From Allopusillimonas lactea (GTDB taxonomy: Bacteria > Pseudomonadota > Gammaproteobacteria > Burkholderiales > Burkholderiaceae_B), in NCBI RefSeq assembly GCF_021653995.1, contig NZ_JAJJOZ010000003.1, forward strand, positions 124,001 to 188,000: a stretch of 64,000 nucleotides of DNA, written 5' to 3'. The translations under genes and the position numbers were made by a program. Under the pieces are notes generated by a model. The model had not been told where the DNA came from and ran no database searches. It worked only from the letters and a program-made list of their open reading frames with translations. Of this stretch, positions 53,477 to 61,557 are shown one piece after another (the first letter of the stretch is position 1; the number at the start of each line of letters is the position of its first letter).

Positions 53477-54184
53477 ATGCCAGAACGCCAGTCTTCCACA
53501 AAGCCTGTACTTGAATCGCCGGTGGCGCCCGCCCGTCGCATCCCCAGAAATCGGCGCTTGCAGGCCCATGAGCGCCAGGAACAGATCCTGGATGCTGCAC
53601 TTTACGAGTTTTCCAGGCAGGGGTACGGCGCTGCGCGGATGGACGACATTGCCGCACGGGCAGGCCTTTCCAAAGGAGGGCTTTATGCGCATTTTCCAGG
53701 CAAAGCTGCGTTATTCGAGGCGCTCATGCAGCGCATGATGCAGCCTGACCTGTTGTTCGAGGAGCAGTCACTGAACCAGTCTTCGTTTCGGGGCGGGCAA
53801 TCGCCGCAGGCGTTGGCAGTGCTGATTGATGATTTTCTCGATCGTGCCTATGCAAGGTTGCGGGATGACCGTTTCATTCGTACCTTGCATCTGCTGATTT
53901 CAGAAGGGCCGCGCGCGAACGATTTGCTGGAGGCGTGGCGCCGGCGCCATCTTGAACTGCTGCAGCAACAACAGGGGGCGCTGCATCTGGCCGTCGATCA
54001 GGGGAAGCTGCGCGACAGTGCGCTTACGGACATGGTGCAGTTGATCCATGCGCCGATTTTGCTGGGGGCTGTCTTGGTTATGTTGCAGGACGAAAAGCAT
54101 GCGAATGACGTGCTGCCCCGATTGCGATCGGCACATCGCCGCCTGTTGCTGGAGATGCTGCCGCGCGAGACGGATTCCGCTTGA
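53477..54184 (+). CDS. TetR-family regulator of the efflux operon
   Basis: A 235-residue TetR repressor with a basic Pro-rich N-terminal arm. HTH at about 45-75 (AARMDDIAARAGLSKGGLYAHF), then a TetR_C-type ligand domain with HLLISEGPRANDLLEAWRRR. The ATG at 53441 is an alternative start and adds twelve residues. Divergent from the NodT-HlyD-RbbA-YhhJ operon; it probably represses that operon until the exported compound binds. Confidence 0.87.
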   Translation: MPERQSSTKPVLESPVAPARRIPRNRRLQAHERQEQILDAALYEFSRQGYGAARMDDIAARAGLSKGGLYAHFPGKAALFEALMQRMMQPDLLFEEQSLNQSSFRGGQSPQALAVLIDDFLDRAYARLRDDRFIRTLHLLISEGPRANDLLEAWRRRHLELLQQQQGALHLAVDQGKLRDSALTDMVQLIHAPILLGAVLVMLQDEKHANDVLPRLRSAHRRLLLEMLPRETDSA

Positions 54185-54200
54185 TCCGCAGCGCTGCCAG

Positions 54201-55733
54201 TCACCGGCAGTAGTAATCCATCATGCCGCCGGCCCAACTGCGGCCATTGGCGCCGCGGGGGCTTCCGGGGTATTCGCAGGCGGCGTACGTGTATGCACTC
54301 TTAATTGCTGAAATGGAAACGGTTGCGCCAGGCTTGATCCCGTCTATGGCCCAGTCGGTGCCGCAACCTTTGTTGTCGCACCATTTCACAAGTACGGGAA
54401 ATCCGCATCCGTTGTATATGCGATTTGGATACTTGCCGTGCGCCGTTTTAAAACTGACGCATTGCGCCGCCAGGCGATATTCTTTCTGATTACTGGGTGA
54501 GGGCGCATCTTTGCCCTTGGCGGACGTGCCGCCGCTGCTTCCCGCAAGGCTTGCTCCCGAGGCTTGCGTATTGGCCCCTTGGCCGCCAGGGCGCACGCCC
54601 GATTTCCGCCCGTTATCACTCCCCGATTTCCCGCCAGAACTGTTTGTTGTGGAGGAGGGGGAAGCGGCCGCCACCAGATTGGAACCGGTTTTCTTTGCCT
54701 GTCGCAGGCATTGCATGGTTTTTGCGGTGAGTTGGCGTTCTGGAGAGGTGCTTGCTGCGTCGGCCTGGATGGTGTCTGTGAAGTACTTATCCTCCAGGTC
54801 ATAGTTGGCCCAACCCGCAGCCAGGCCAAGGCATTCATCGTAAGTCAAATTTATGTAATCGTGCGGTCTTCTGCGCTGGCCATCCATGCGCGCTTGGCAA
54901 TAGTTTGCGATTTCAGTCCGGCAACCTGAACTGGACGCGGTGGCATCTTTTCCTTGCTGTACCTGGGTTTTCTGGGCGGTTAGCGGCGGTTTGTTTGCAA
55001 GAATCAATGCCAGGTTTTCAGATGTGCGCGCTCGGGCGGTATCGCCATAGCCCAAACGCCGCAGCTCTTGCGCATATGTGAGATTAAAAACCTCCGGGTT
55101 GCATGTATTGGCTGGACAAGCCGCGGCTACCGCTTTGCGTTCGGCTGAAAGAAGGATCGGCCTCAATTGCTCCAATTGCGTCTTTTTTGTCCGGAACAAC
55201 CTGGACAGCGGCGTGTTCGAATTGGCGTTGGCGATGTTTATATACTCGTCGAGCCTGGCGACAAAGCTTATCCCGCGCTCTATTGCTATATCAAATAGCT
55301 GCCGCGCGTGCTCGGCGTTCACCTTTTGGATCCACTCAATATGCGTTGTGTCGATTTGCGTGGACGCATAGGGGTATCGATTTACGTAATCCAAGTAAAG
55401 TTTGGTGATGGCTTGGGCTTCGTGGGGCAGAAAATGCGCCAAATGGACTGCTGAGTTCAGCAGATGCCCCGGCGAGAGGCGCTGGTCGTCACAGTACGGC
55501 GCGGTGGCTTTCAAGCCGGATACTGCCGCTGATACTTTTTGCCTTGACGACTTATCGCTACCATTGGCTCCCGAGCCCGATGCGGCGTTGGACAATACTG
55601 CTTCGTAGCCTGAAAGCTTTTGCTCACAACTCGACAGGGCGGCGGCTTCGGTGCCACCATGGACGGTGAACAAGCATGCACTCGTCAGCAATAGTGCGAC
55701 TATGGAACAGCTATTCATGTGTTTTTTATTCAT
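54201..55733 (-). CDS. Unknown secreted cysteine-rich protein with low-complexity linker
   Basis: 510 residues, no family recognised. A Sec signal peptide (about 1-32) precedes a helical region rich in Ala and Cys (about 35-370; pairs such as AACPANTCNPEVF and CRTEIANYCQARM). A Ser/Gly/Asn/Lys linker follows (about 375-435), then a compact C-terminal domain with six or more cysteines (GCGFPVLVKWCDNKGCGTDW). The pattern suggests an exported, disulfide-bonded protein with a surface or wall-binding tail. The start ATG at 55733 could be 55718. It lies alone, convergent with tetR, divergent from LysR. Confidence 0.75.
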   Translation of the reverse strand: MNKKHMNSCSIVALLLTSACLFTVHGGTEAAALSSCEQKLSGYEAVLSNAASGSGANGSDKSSRQKVSAAVSGLKATAPYCDDQRLSPGHLLNSAVHLAHFLPHEAQAITKLYLDYVNRYPYASTQIDTTHIEWIQKVNAEHARQLFDIAIERGISFVARLDEYINIANANSNTPLSRLFRTKKTQLEQLRPILLSAERKAVAAACPANTCNPEVFNLTYAQELRRLGYGDTARARTSENLALILANKPPLTAQKTQVQQGKDATASSSGCRTEIANYCQARMDGQRRRPHDYINLTYDECLGLAAGWANYDLEDKYFTDTIQADAASTSPERQLTAKTMQCLRQAKKTGSNLVAAASPSSTTNSSGGKSGSDNGRKSGVRPGGQGANTQASGASLAGSSGGTSAKGKDAPSPSNQKEYRLAAQCVSFKTAHGKYPNRIYNGCGFPVLVKWCDNKGCGTDWAIDGIKPGATVSISAIKSAYTYAACEYPGSPRGANGRSWAGGMMDYYCR

Positions 55734-55912
55734 GTCAGCCTGATTTTTTGGATAGCAAAGCCACAGCGTATATATCGCAATCGCGCAATTATGCAGATTA
55801 TCCACGAACGCGGTGCATATGGTAGAGGGGGGCGCGGGTTTAAAGTGCGGTTTTTGCTTACCCCGGTCGATCAGTATCCTGCCCCGAAATAGTGCTGCCA
55901 ATTAATTCGACG

Positions 55913-55943
55913 GGCATATTTTGACAGCTGATCGGAATATGCC
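55913..55943. promoter_or_regulatory. Inverted repeat upstream of the LysR gene
   Basis: GGCATATT (55913-55920) and AATATGCC (55936-55943) are perfect 8-bp arms with a 15-nt spacer. It lies just upstream of the predicted LysR promoter. Dyads of this size with A/T-rich arms are typical of LysR binding sites, so autoregulation is likely. Confidence 0.45.
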
Positions 55944-55950
55944 GTGGCTA

Positions 55951-55979
55951 TTGGCATTTTTGCGGTCGGCGCCTATAGT
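55951..55979 (+). promoter_or_regulatory. Sigma70-type promoter of the LysR gene
   Basis: TTGGCA (55951-55956) and TATAGT (55974-55979) with exactly 17-nt spacing, about 90 nt before the LysR start. In the rest of the 55734-56071 gap I see only the inverted repeat above. Confidence 0.5.
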
Positions 55980-56071
55980 GTCGTATCGCTGGCCCACCGT
56001 TTTCGGTAGCTAACGGGCGGGTCCTGTCCAGTCCGTCCAGCCCATCAACCCTCGACAAGAAATAATAGTAG

Positions 56072-57019
56072 GTGCCGCAAAAAACCACGACAAGCACAAG
56101 CCTGCTACAGCCTGGCACTGTTCCTGATCTCAGCTCGCGCGAATTGCAGGCAATTTGCACCGTCGCCGAATGCGGCAGTTTCATGGCGGCCGCGTTAACG
56201 CTGAATATCTCGCAGTCGGCGTTGACCCGTATTGTTCAACGGGTCGAAAGTGCATTGGGGCTGGAGTTGTTCAGACGTTCGACGCGCAGAGTCGAAATCT
56301 CGCCGGCGGGACAGGAGTTCGTCGATCTGGCAAATCGTGTTCTGTCCGATTTGCGTATTTCGTATGAGAACATGCAGGCCATCTCCGACGAGCACCGGGG
56401 TAGCATTATTATTTCCGCAGTCATGTCGGTTGCTTATACGCAAATGCCAAAAATCGTGGCAAGTTACAGGCTCCGCCGGCCCAATATCGAGATTCACCTG
56501 CGCGAAGGTATCCATGGCACCGTGATGGACGATGTCCGAAGCGGCGTAGCGGATCTTGGCATTACGTATCTCGACAGCATCCCGAAAGAATTTGCCGCAG
56601 TTGAACTGGGCAGCGAGGTGTTTCACCTGGTGATGCCTCGAAACCACCCATTGAGCGGCAAGGATGGCGTACGCATTGAAGACCTTGCCAATACCGCGTT
56701 GGTGTCTATGCCCAGGGCGGCTCATATCCGCAAGCTGCTCGACGGTTTGGCCTCACTTGCCGGTATGCGGCTTCATCATGCCATTACGGTGAATCAGTTC
56801 GCCACGATGATGCAGTGTGTGCGGGCAGGGGTTGGCATTGCCCTTGTGCCCAGCGGCGCTGTGCCCGCTGCGTTGAGCGTCGGGCTTATCTCGCGCCCAC
56901 TGATCGAGCCGCAGTTGAAACGCGCCATTGGTGTTCTATCGCTCAAGCACCGATCACCCGCGCCGGCGGCGGCCGGCTTTCTTGCGCACTTGCGGGCTAA
57001 CTGGAACGACGGGCAATAG
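56072..57019 (+). CDS. LysR-family transcriptional regulator
   Basis: 315 residues from a GTG start; no ATG precedes the HTH. The winged helix (about 20-78) has LQAICTVAECGSFMAAALTL and ISQSALTRIVQRVESALGLELFRRS. The effector domain (about 105-310) has the LysR substrate fold with VADLGITYLDS and MVMPRNHPL-type stretches. It is convergent with selB, 17 nt apart. A target cannot be assigned, though the Sec-linked catabolic operon downstream is a candidate. Confidence 0.92.
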   Translation: MPQKTTTSTSLLQPGTVPDLSSRELQAICTVAECGSFMAAALTLNISQSALTRIVQRVESALGLELFRRSTRRVEISPAGQEFVDLANRVLSDLRISYENMQAISDEHRGSIIISAVMSVAYTQMPKIVASYRLRRPNIEIHLREGIHGTVMDDVRSGVADLGITYLDSIPKEFAAVELGSEVFHLVMPRNHPLSGKDGVRIEDLANTALVSMPRAAHIRKLLDGLASLAGMRLHHAITVNQFATMMQCVRAGVGIALVPSGAVPAALSVGLISRPLIEPQLKRAIGVLSLKHRSPAPAAAGFLAHLRANWNDGQ

Positions 57020-57036
57020 CGTAATAAAGCCATTGG

Positions 57037-58971
57037 CTACACCGAATCGGTGTCGCCAGGCATCAACACTTTGCGAAAGTCGATGCCCATGCTCCGGCGA
57101 TCCCCGGATCGCCGTGTGATGCCAACGCGATCAAAGAACTCCAGGTAGTGAATGGCGAGCCCTCGCCCTGTGCCGATCACGTCCCGAAAATCGGCGGCCG
57201 AAAATAGGCCGTCGTCTTTCTCCGCCGCCAGTTCGGCGGCAGTAGCAGCAAGTGATACAAGCGTTTCCTGGAGGCAGAAGCGTGCATCTGTAACACGCCA
57301 AATCAGCCCGGTGCGGCTTTTCCGGTGCAGAAAGTCCCGTACAGCATGCTCCGCGAGGCCGAGGTGTGCAGCGAGCTGGGCGAGCGAGAGCGAGTGTGCG
57401 CCCAGTGGATACAGTGCATCATGGACACGCTTCCACAGCTGGTCGTCCATTGGATTAGAGGATGCCTCGTGGCTTTGCAGACGCACCACATCGTTCGATA
57501 GAACGATAAGCTTGCGGTTTGCCAAACTGCGCACGAACGCCTGGAATGCTGTGGCCGGCATGCGCGGCGCAAGGCTCGCGTGAAGGCTTGCCATCGCTGC
57601 GCCCGCCGCTCGCGGGTTTTGTGCGTGGTACGTGCGCAGCGCTGCCATCAGCCGCGCCGTAAGTGCCTCGGCCATGGTACGGCTGATGGTGACGGGGCTT
57701 TCCTTGCCCAACTGTATGGCGCCTGCGCCACGCCGCACAGCCTCGGCGGCGGCAGGTGTTAGATTCATCGCGCGCACAAACGCCGGCCAGGCGACGCCAC
57801 GCTCGGTCAGCTCGAGCAAGCCTGCAAGCGTTCGCTCGGGGGTGGCGCGTTCGTATGCCTGTAGTTCGGCCATCCTTGTGCCGCTGCGCGGCTTGCGCGC
57901 GGATACATATGGGTTGAGCACCACACCGCCCGCTACCGTAAGGTGTGCATCCTGGCTGCGCACGATAAACCGATCCGCGTGCCACACCGCCACGGGCCTC
58001 TCCATAAGCAGTCGGGCAAACCCGGTTTGGCCGGGGCCAATCCGCCCCGCACCCGGCAATACGACACGTGCCGGCATACTACCCGCGCCGTGGTGAAACT
58101 GTATTGGTGTCCTGTGTTCAAGCGGGTGCGCGGCACTGGCGAGCACATGTATCCGAACATCAAATCGTTCGGTTAGTTCATGGGCGGCTGGGTGCACAAC
58201 CCAATCGCCTCGCTTTATCTGGTCTAGGCCGATGCCTGCCAGGTTTAATGCGCAGCGCTGTCCGTGTGATGCCGTCTCCGTCGCCGCGCCGTGAATCTGT
58301 ATGCCTCGCACACGTGCGGCTTCCTGGCGCGGCGACACAAGCAAATGATCGCCGACCGAGACCGCACCCGCCCGGACCGTGCCGGTCACGACAGTACCAC
58401 TGCCGGAGATCGTAAAGGCACGATCCACCGGCAGTCGAAAGTAATGATCTTCATCCTTGACGTGCGCCTGTTGCAAGGCAAGGCTTTTCATCCAGACGAT
58501 CAGCGCGTCCAAGCCGTGCCCGCACGCTGCGGACACGGGAAACACCGGCGCCCCCGCAAGCCCGGTACCCGCCAACACTGCCCTGATTTCAGACGCGGCC
58601 GCATCCACATGTTTTGCGGGCACCAGGTCTGTCTTGCTGAGCGCGACTGCGCCGCGGCGTACGCCGAGCAGATCCAGAATATTAAGGTGCTCCAGTGTTT
58701 GCGGCATGACGCCGTCGTCGGCTGCCACCACGACCAATGCAGCGTCAATGCCTGAAACCCCCGCAATCATGTTGCGAATGAATCGCTCATGGCCTGGTAC
58801 GTCGATAAAGCTGATGCGCAGGCCAGCGCCAAGGTCAAGATGCGCGAAGCCCAGATCAATGGTGATTCCACGCGCGCGCTCTTGAGGGAGACGATCGGTA
58901 TCAAGACCCGTCAGCGCTTTGACGAGGCGTGTTTTCCCATGATCGATATGCCCCGCGGTAGCGATAATCAC
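57037..58971 (-). CDS. selB: Selenocysteine-specific elongation factor
   Basis: Brings selenocysteyl-tRNA(Sec) to the ribosome at UGA codons marked by a SECIS hairpin. 644 residues. The GTPase domain has GHIDHGKT (7-14), DVPGHERFIRNM and SKTDLV. EF-Tu-like domains 2 and 3 follow, and C-terminal winged helices that bind the SECIS RNA end the protein. I chose the GTG start (GGGAGG 7 nt upstream), which gives MIIATAGHIDHGKT. The ORF extends 14 codons further without similarity. It lies directly downstream of the tRNA-Sec gene on the same strand. selA, its usual neighbour, is absent here. Confidence 0.96.
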   Translation of the reverse strand: MIIATAGHIDHGKTRLVKALTGLDTDRLPQERARGITIDLGFAHLDLGAGLRISFIDVPGHERFIRNMIAGVSGIDAALVVVAADDGVMPQTLEHLNILDLLGVRRGAVALSKTDLVPAKHVDAAASEIRAVLAGTGLAGAPVFPVSAACGHGLDALIVWMKSLALQQAHVKDEDHYFRLPVDRAFTISGSGTVVTGTVRAGAVSVGDHLLVSPRQEAARVRGIQIHGAATETASHGQRCALNLAGIGLDQIKRGDWVVHPAAHELTERFDVRIHVLASAAHPLEHRTPIQFHHGAGSMPARVVLPGAGRIGPGQTGFARLLMERPVAVWHADRFIVRSQDAHLTVAGGVVLNPYVSARKPRSGTRMAELQAYERATPERTLAGLLELTERGVAWPAFVRAMNLTPAAAEAVRRGAGAIQLGKESPVTISRTMAEALTARLMAALRTYHAQNPRAAGAAMASLHASLAPRMPATAFQAFVRSLANRKLIVLSNDVVRLQSHEASSNPMDDQLWKRVHDALYPLGAHSLSLAQLAAHLGLAEHAVRDFLHRKSRTGLIWRVTDARFCLQETLVSLAATAAELAAEKDDGLFSAADFRDVIGTGRGLAIHYLEFFDRVGITRRSGDRRSMGIDFRKVLMPGDTDSV

Positions 58972-59068
58972 GTTCAGGCCTCCCGCCGAACCGCCTGCGA
59001 AACGCCGTGCCAAAGCAAGTGCATCGGCGTCATCATGCCGTCAACGGCCGTGCAGGCCGCTTGATAAG

Positions 59069-59164
59069 TGGCGGAAGAGAATGGGAGTCGAACCCACGCA
59101 AGATTGCCACGCAACCTCAACCGGATTTGAAGTCCGGCCGTCCCACCGGGAACGTATCCCTTCC
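59069..59164 (-). tRNA. selC: Selenocysteine tRNA, anticodon TCA
   Basis: 96 nt including CCA, the size of tRNA-Sec and longer than any normal tRNA. An 8-bp acceptor stem pairs GGAAGGGA with TCTCTTCC (one G-U), then discriminator G and CCA. The anticodon arm reads CCGGACTTCAAATCCGG with anticodon TCA. A long extra arm and the T arm GGGTTCGACTCCC follow. It sits between a flavoprotein gene (12 nt away) and selB, so it may be cotranscribed with both. Confidence 0.97.
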
Positions 59165-59176
59165 TTCATGATCAGC

Positions 59177-60088
59177 CTAGCCAGCCAGGACCCGGATACG
59201 CTGTGCCGCGCGCTGCCCATCGGACACCGCGTCATTCAGCCATCCGGGAAACCCCGACCGCACCTGGCCTATTGCAAACAGGCCAGCAATATTCGTTTCC
59301 ATGTCGTCGTTCACGATCAGGAAGCGAGCCCCGTCGCGCTGGGCTTGGACCGGTGCGATATCGCCGTTGGGCACCAGCTCCGCCATTGCGAACAACCCCG
59401 ACGCGGCGACTTCTGTCTCTGCGCCGCGCGCATCCCGTACACGCACGCCCGTCATGCCGGCTTCGTTTCCAACGATCTCCGTGATACTGAGTTCTGGGTA
59501 AAGACTTATTTTGGGATCAGCGTTCACACGTGAAAGGTATTCCTCGCACGCGTCCGCGCCGGCGCGCATGTCCATGATCGACACCGCATCGCATTCCTCG
59601 GCGAGCAGCAGCGCGCTTTGCAGTGCCCAGTTTCCACCGCCCGCCACCACGACGGCCTCGCCGGTAAACATAGGCGCATCGCAATCGGCGCAGTGCGATA
59701 CGCCCCGGCCGTTGAATTCTGCCTCGCCGGGAATGCCCAGCGTCTTCCAGCGTGCGCCGCTGGCAATGACGACGAACCTTGCGGCATACACGCCAGTTTC
59801 TGTCCGCACTTCGAACCCGCCATCAACGGCGTCGATGGCGGCCACCTCGGCAGAGATGCTGTGCACCCCCGCTTTTTTGTTGGCTGTCGCGAGCATGCCC
59901 GCAAACGTCATCCCCGATTCGCCCTGCGCGGCCTCGAAGTTTTCCAGTGTGTTGATGTTCACAACCAAACCGCCGAAGAACTCGGCCTCGATTGTTGCCA
60001 CGTCAAGCCCCGCGTTTACCGCGTGGGATGCGCATGTCAGGCCGGCAATGCCTTCGCCCACAACAACCAGATCAAATTTCTGTGCCAT
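59177..60088 (-). CDS. Thioredoxin-reductase-like FAD/NAD(P) oxidoreductase
   Basis: A 303-residue flavoprotein of the low-molecular-weight thioredoxin reductase fold. FAD site VVGEGIAGLTCASHAV (residues 8-23), redox pair C133-A-D-C136 (HCADCDAPM), as in TrxR, NAD(P) site VVVAGGGNWALQSALLLAEE, and AIGQVRSGFPG near the end. The NAD(P) motif is GGGNWA rather than the usual GGGdsA. It is coded right before tRNA-Sec and selB and divergent from the UGSC selenoprotein operon, so it is a likely electron donor for that selenoprotein (inference). The start is the ATG at 60088; the longer frame has no site. Confidence 0.88.
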   Translation of the reverse strand: MAQKFDLVVVGEGIAGLTCASHAVNAGLDVATIEAEFFGGLVVNINTLENFEAAQGESGMTFAGMLATANKKAGVHSISAEVAAIDAVDGGFEVRTETGVYAARFVVIASGARWKTLGIPGEAEFNGRGVSHCADCDAPMFTGEAVVVAGGGNWALQSALLLAEECDAVSIMDMRAGADACEEYLSRVNADPKISLYPELSITEIVGNEAGMTGVRVRDARGAETEVAASGLFAMAELVPNGDIAPVQAQRDGARFLIVNDDMETNIAGLFAIGQVRSGFPGWLNDAVSDGQRAAQRIRVLAG

Positions 60089-60448
60089 ATTTTTCTTTGA
60101 GCAAGGGTGCGCAAAAATCAACGCGTTGGATGCCATGTGTTCATGGAACACAGCGTATTGAGGTTCGATATTTTTTACAAGAACAGATTATCTCAATGTT
60201 CAATTGCATTACTGGCAATTATTCTTCGCTTGGATCAACCGCCGCGGCCTGGCATGTGGATCTGGTACCTGGCGTTTCTTTCGCAGCATATGCCTGAATC
60301 TGCCACCGTTATCGGCTGCATCTCGGTTTATGCGGAAAGCGCAATCGTCAGCGGAAATAGATTGTGCTTGTCGCCTGTATCCCGAGCGTCTACGCTTGAT
60401 TGCACGATGGCTACGCCGCCTCTCTCTACGACCTTCAGCGATCAACGT
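60089..60448. other. Divergent promoter region of flavoprotein/Sec genes and selenoprotein operon
   Basis: 360 nt with no gene I can support. The long plus-strand open frame from 60107 has no ribosome site before 60407 and an N-terminus without conservation. It contains the operator candidate at 60136-60152 and a candidate minus-strand promoter next to it. I found no convincing plus-strand promoter. Confidence 0.5.
60136..60152 (-). promoter_or_regulatory. Inverted-repeat operator at the flavoprotein/selC/selB promoter
   Basis: TGTGTTC-ATG-GAACACA is a perfect 7-bp inverted repeat. On the minus strand TTGTAA (60180-60175) and TACGCT (60157-60152) with a 17-nt spacer form a plausible promoter ending at the repeat, so a bound regulator would cover the start point. 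The LysR protein is one candidate regulator. Pattern-based only. Confidence 0.42.
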
Positions 60449-61486
60449 ATGAACACATCTGTCACCAGCGGCATCCTGGAATTTGAGGATGAAACCGAGG
60501 CAAATGAACGTTTCCAGCAGGAAGGCTGGACGGATGGCCTGCCCATCGTGGCGCCCACCGAAGCGCGCATGTTGCGCTTCGTCCAGGCGATGGGGCTTGA
60601 TCCAGACTATGTGATTGGCACCGAACCTGTGCGGCGCCGAAATCTCACTGCTGAAAAGGTGGCAATCGCGGCCGTCATGGCTGGCTGCCTTCCCGAGTAC
60701 ATGCCGGTGGTGCGTGCCATCGTCGAAGCGATCTGCGAACCGCAGTTTGGCTTGCACGGCTCCACTGCAAGCACGGGTGGCGCGGCACCCATGATCATTG
60801 TCAATGGCCCGGTCCGCAAACAGATCGGGATGAATGCCACACATAATGCGCTGGCTAATGCCAGCCGTGCAAACGCAACGATAGGGCGTACGCTCCGGCT
60901 GATTCTGCTGAATGTGCTTGGCGGCATACCAGGGCAGCTCGACAGGGCCACATTTGGACACCCCGGCAAGTTCACATTTTGCCTGGCCGAAGATGAGGAA
61001 GACAGCCGCTGGCTGCCGCTGGCGCAGGAGCGGGGCATTGCTGCGGGCGCATCCGCGGTAACCGTCATGTCTGCTGTGTCTCCACATCAGGTCATGAATG
61101 AATGGACGCATGATCCGAAGGAGCTGCTGGAAACCTACGCCGCCGCCGTGCGTAGCAATATGCTCGAATACTCGATCTGGGCGGGCAACTATGCCATGGT
61201 GGTGGCCAAGCAGCATCGCGATGTTTTCAACAACGCGGGCTGGACCAAGCAAGACATACGGGAATATATGTTCGAGCGCTGCCGCGTACGACGAAAGCAG
61301 TGGCGCGACGTTGGCAAAGCGTCCATTGCCTCACTCAAGGACGAAGAGAAGGAGTATTGCGCCTTGCGCTCGCCGGACGACTTGCTCGTTGTCGCCGCGG
61401 GTGGGCCGGCGGGCGGCTTCGGGGTGATTGCGCCCCCCTGGATAGGCAGCAGATCTCTGGCGGTCACTGTGCAGGTGTCCGACTGA
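60449..61486 (+). CDS. Conserved protein encoded beside the UGSC selenoprotein
   Basis: 345 residues from the ATG at 60449 (60407 is an alternative, adding 14). I do not recognise a named function. Visible are EANERFQQEGWTDGLPIVAP near the N-terminus, GGAAPMIIVNGPVRKQIGMN and GQLDRATFGHPGKFTFCLAE in the middle, and LVVAAGGPAGGFGVIAPPW at the end. No signal peptide or membrane helix. The Gly-rich conserved blocks look enzymatic. It is first in the operon, 71 nt before the selenoprotein gene, and is the obvious candidate for its partner or second subunit. Cysteines are few. Confidence 0.72.
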   Translation: MNTSVTSGILEFEDETEANERFQQEGWTDGLPIVAPTEARMLRFVQAMGLDPDYVIGTEPVRRRNLTAEKVAIAAVMAGCLPEYMPVVRAIVEAICEPQFGLHGSTASTGGAAPMIIVNGPVRKQIGMNATHNALANASRANATIGRTLRLILLNVLGGIPGQLDRATFGHPGKFTFCLAEDEEDSRWLPLAQERGIAAGASAVTVMSAVSPHQVMNEWTHDPKELLETYAAAVRSNMLEYSIWAGNYAMVVAKQHRDVFNNAGWTKQDIREYMFERCRVRRKQWRDVGKASIASLKDEEKEYCALRSPDDLLVVAAGGPAGGFGVIAPPWIGSRSLAVTVQVSD

Positions 61487-61509
61487 GCCGCATGACGATT
61501 CCCCGCATA

Positions 61510-61543
61510 GCTAGACGTTTTACACATCGCTAGACGTTTTACA
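61510..61543 (+). repeat. Tandem direct repeat before the selenoprotein gene
   Basis: GCTAGACGTTTTACA occurs at 61510-61524 and again at 61529-61543, period 19 nt, ending 2 nt before the AAAGGAG ribosome site. It may be a slippage duplication or a pair of binding sites in the mRNA leader. Confidence 0.6.
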
Positions 61544-61557
61544 TAAAGGAGAACACC

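Noticed and set aside
60107..60448. N-terminal extension of the protein before the selenoprotein
   Set aside because: No ribosome site, no conservation, and it would run over the operator region; the ATG at 60449 fits better.
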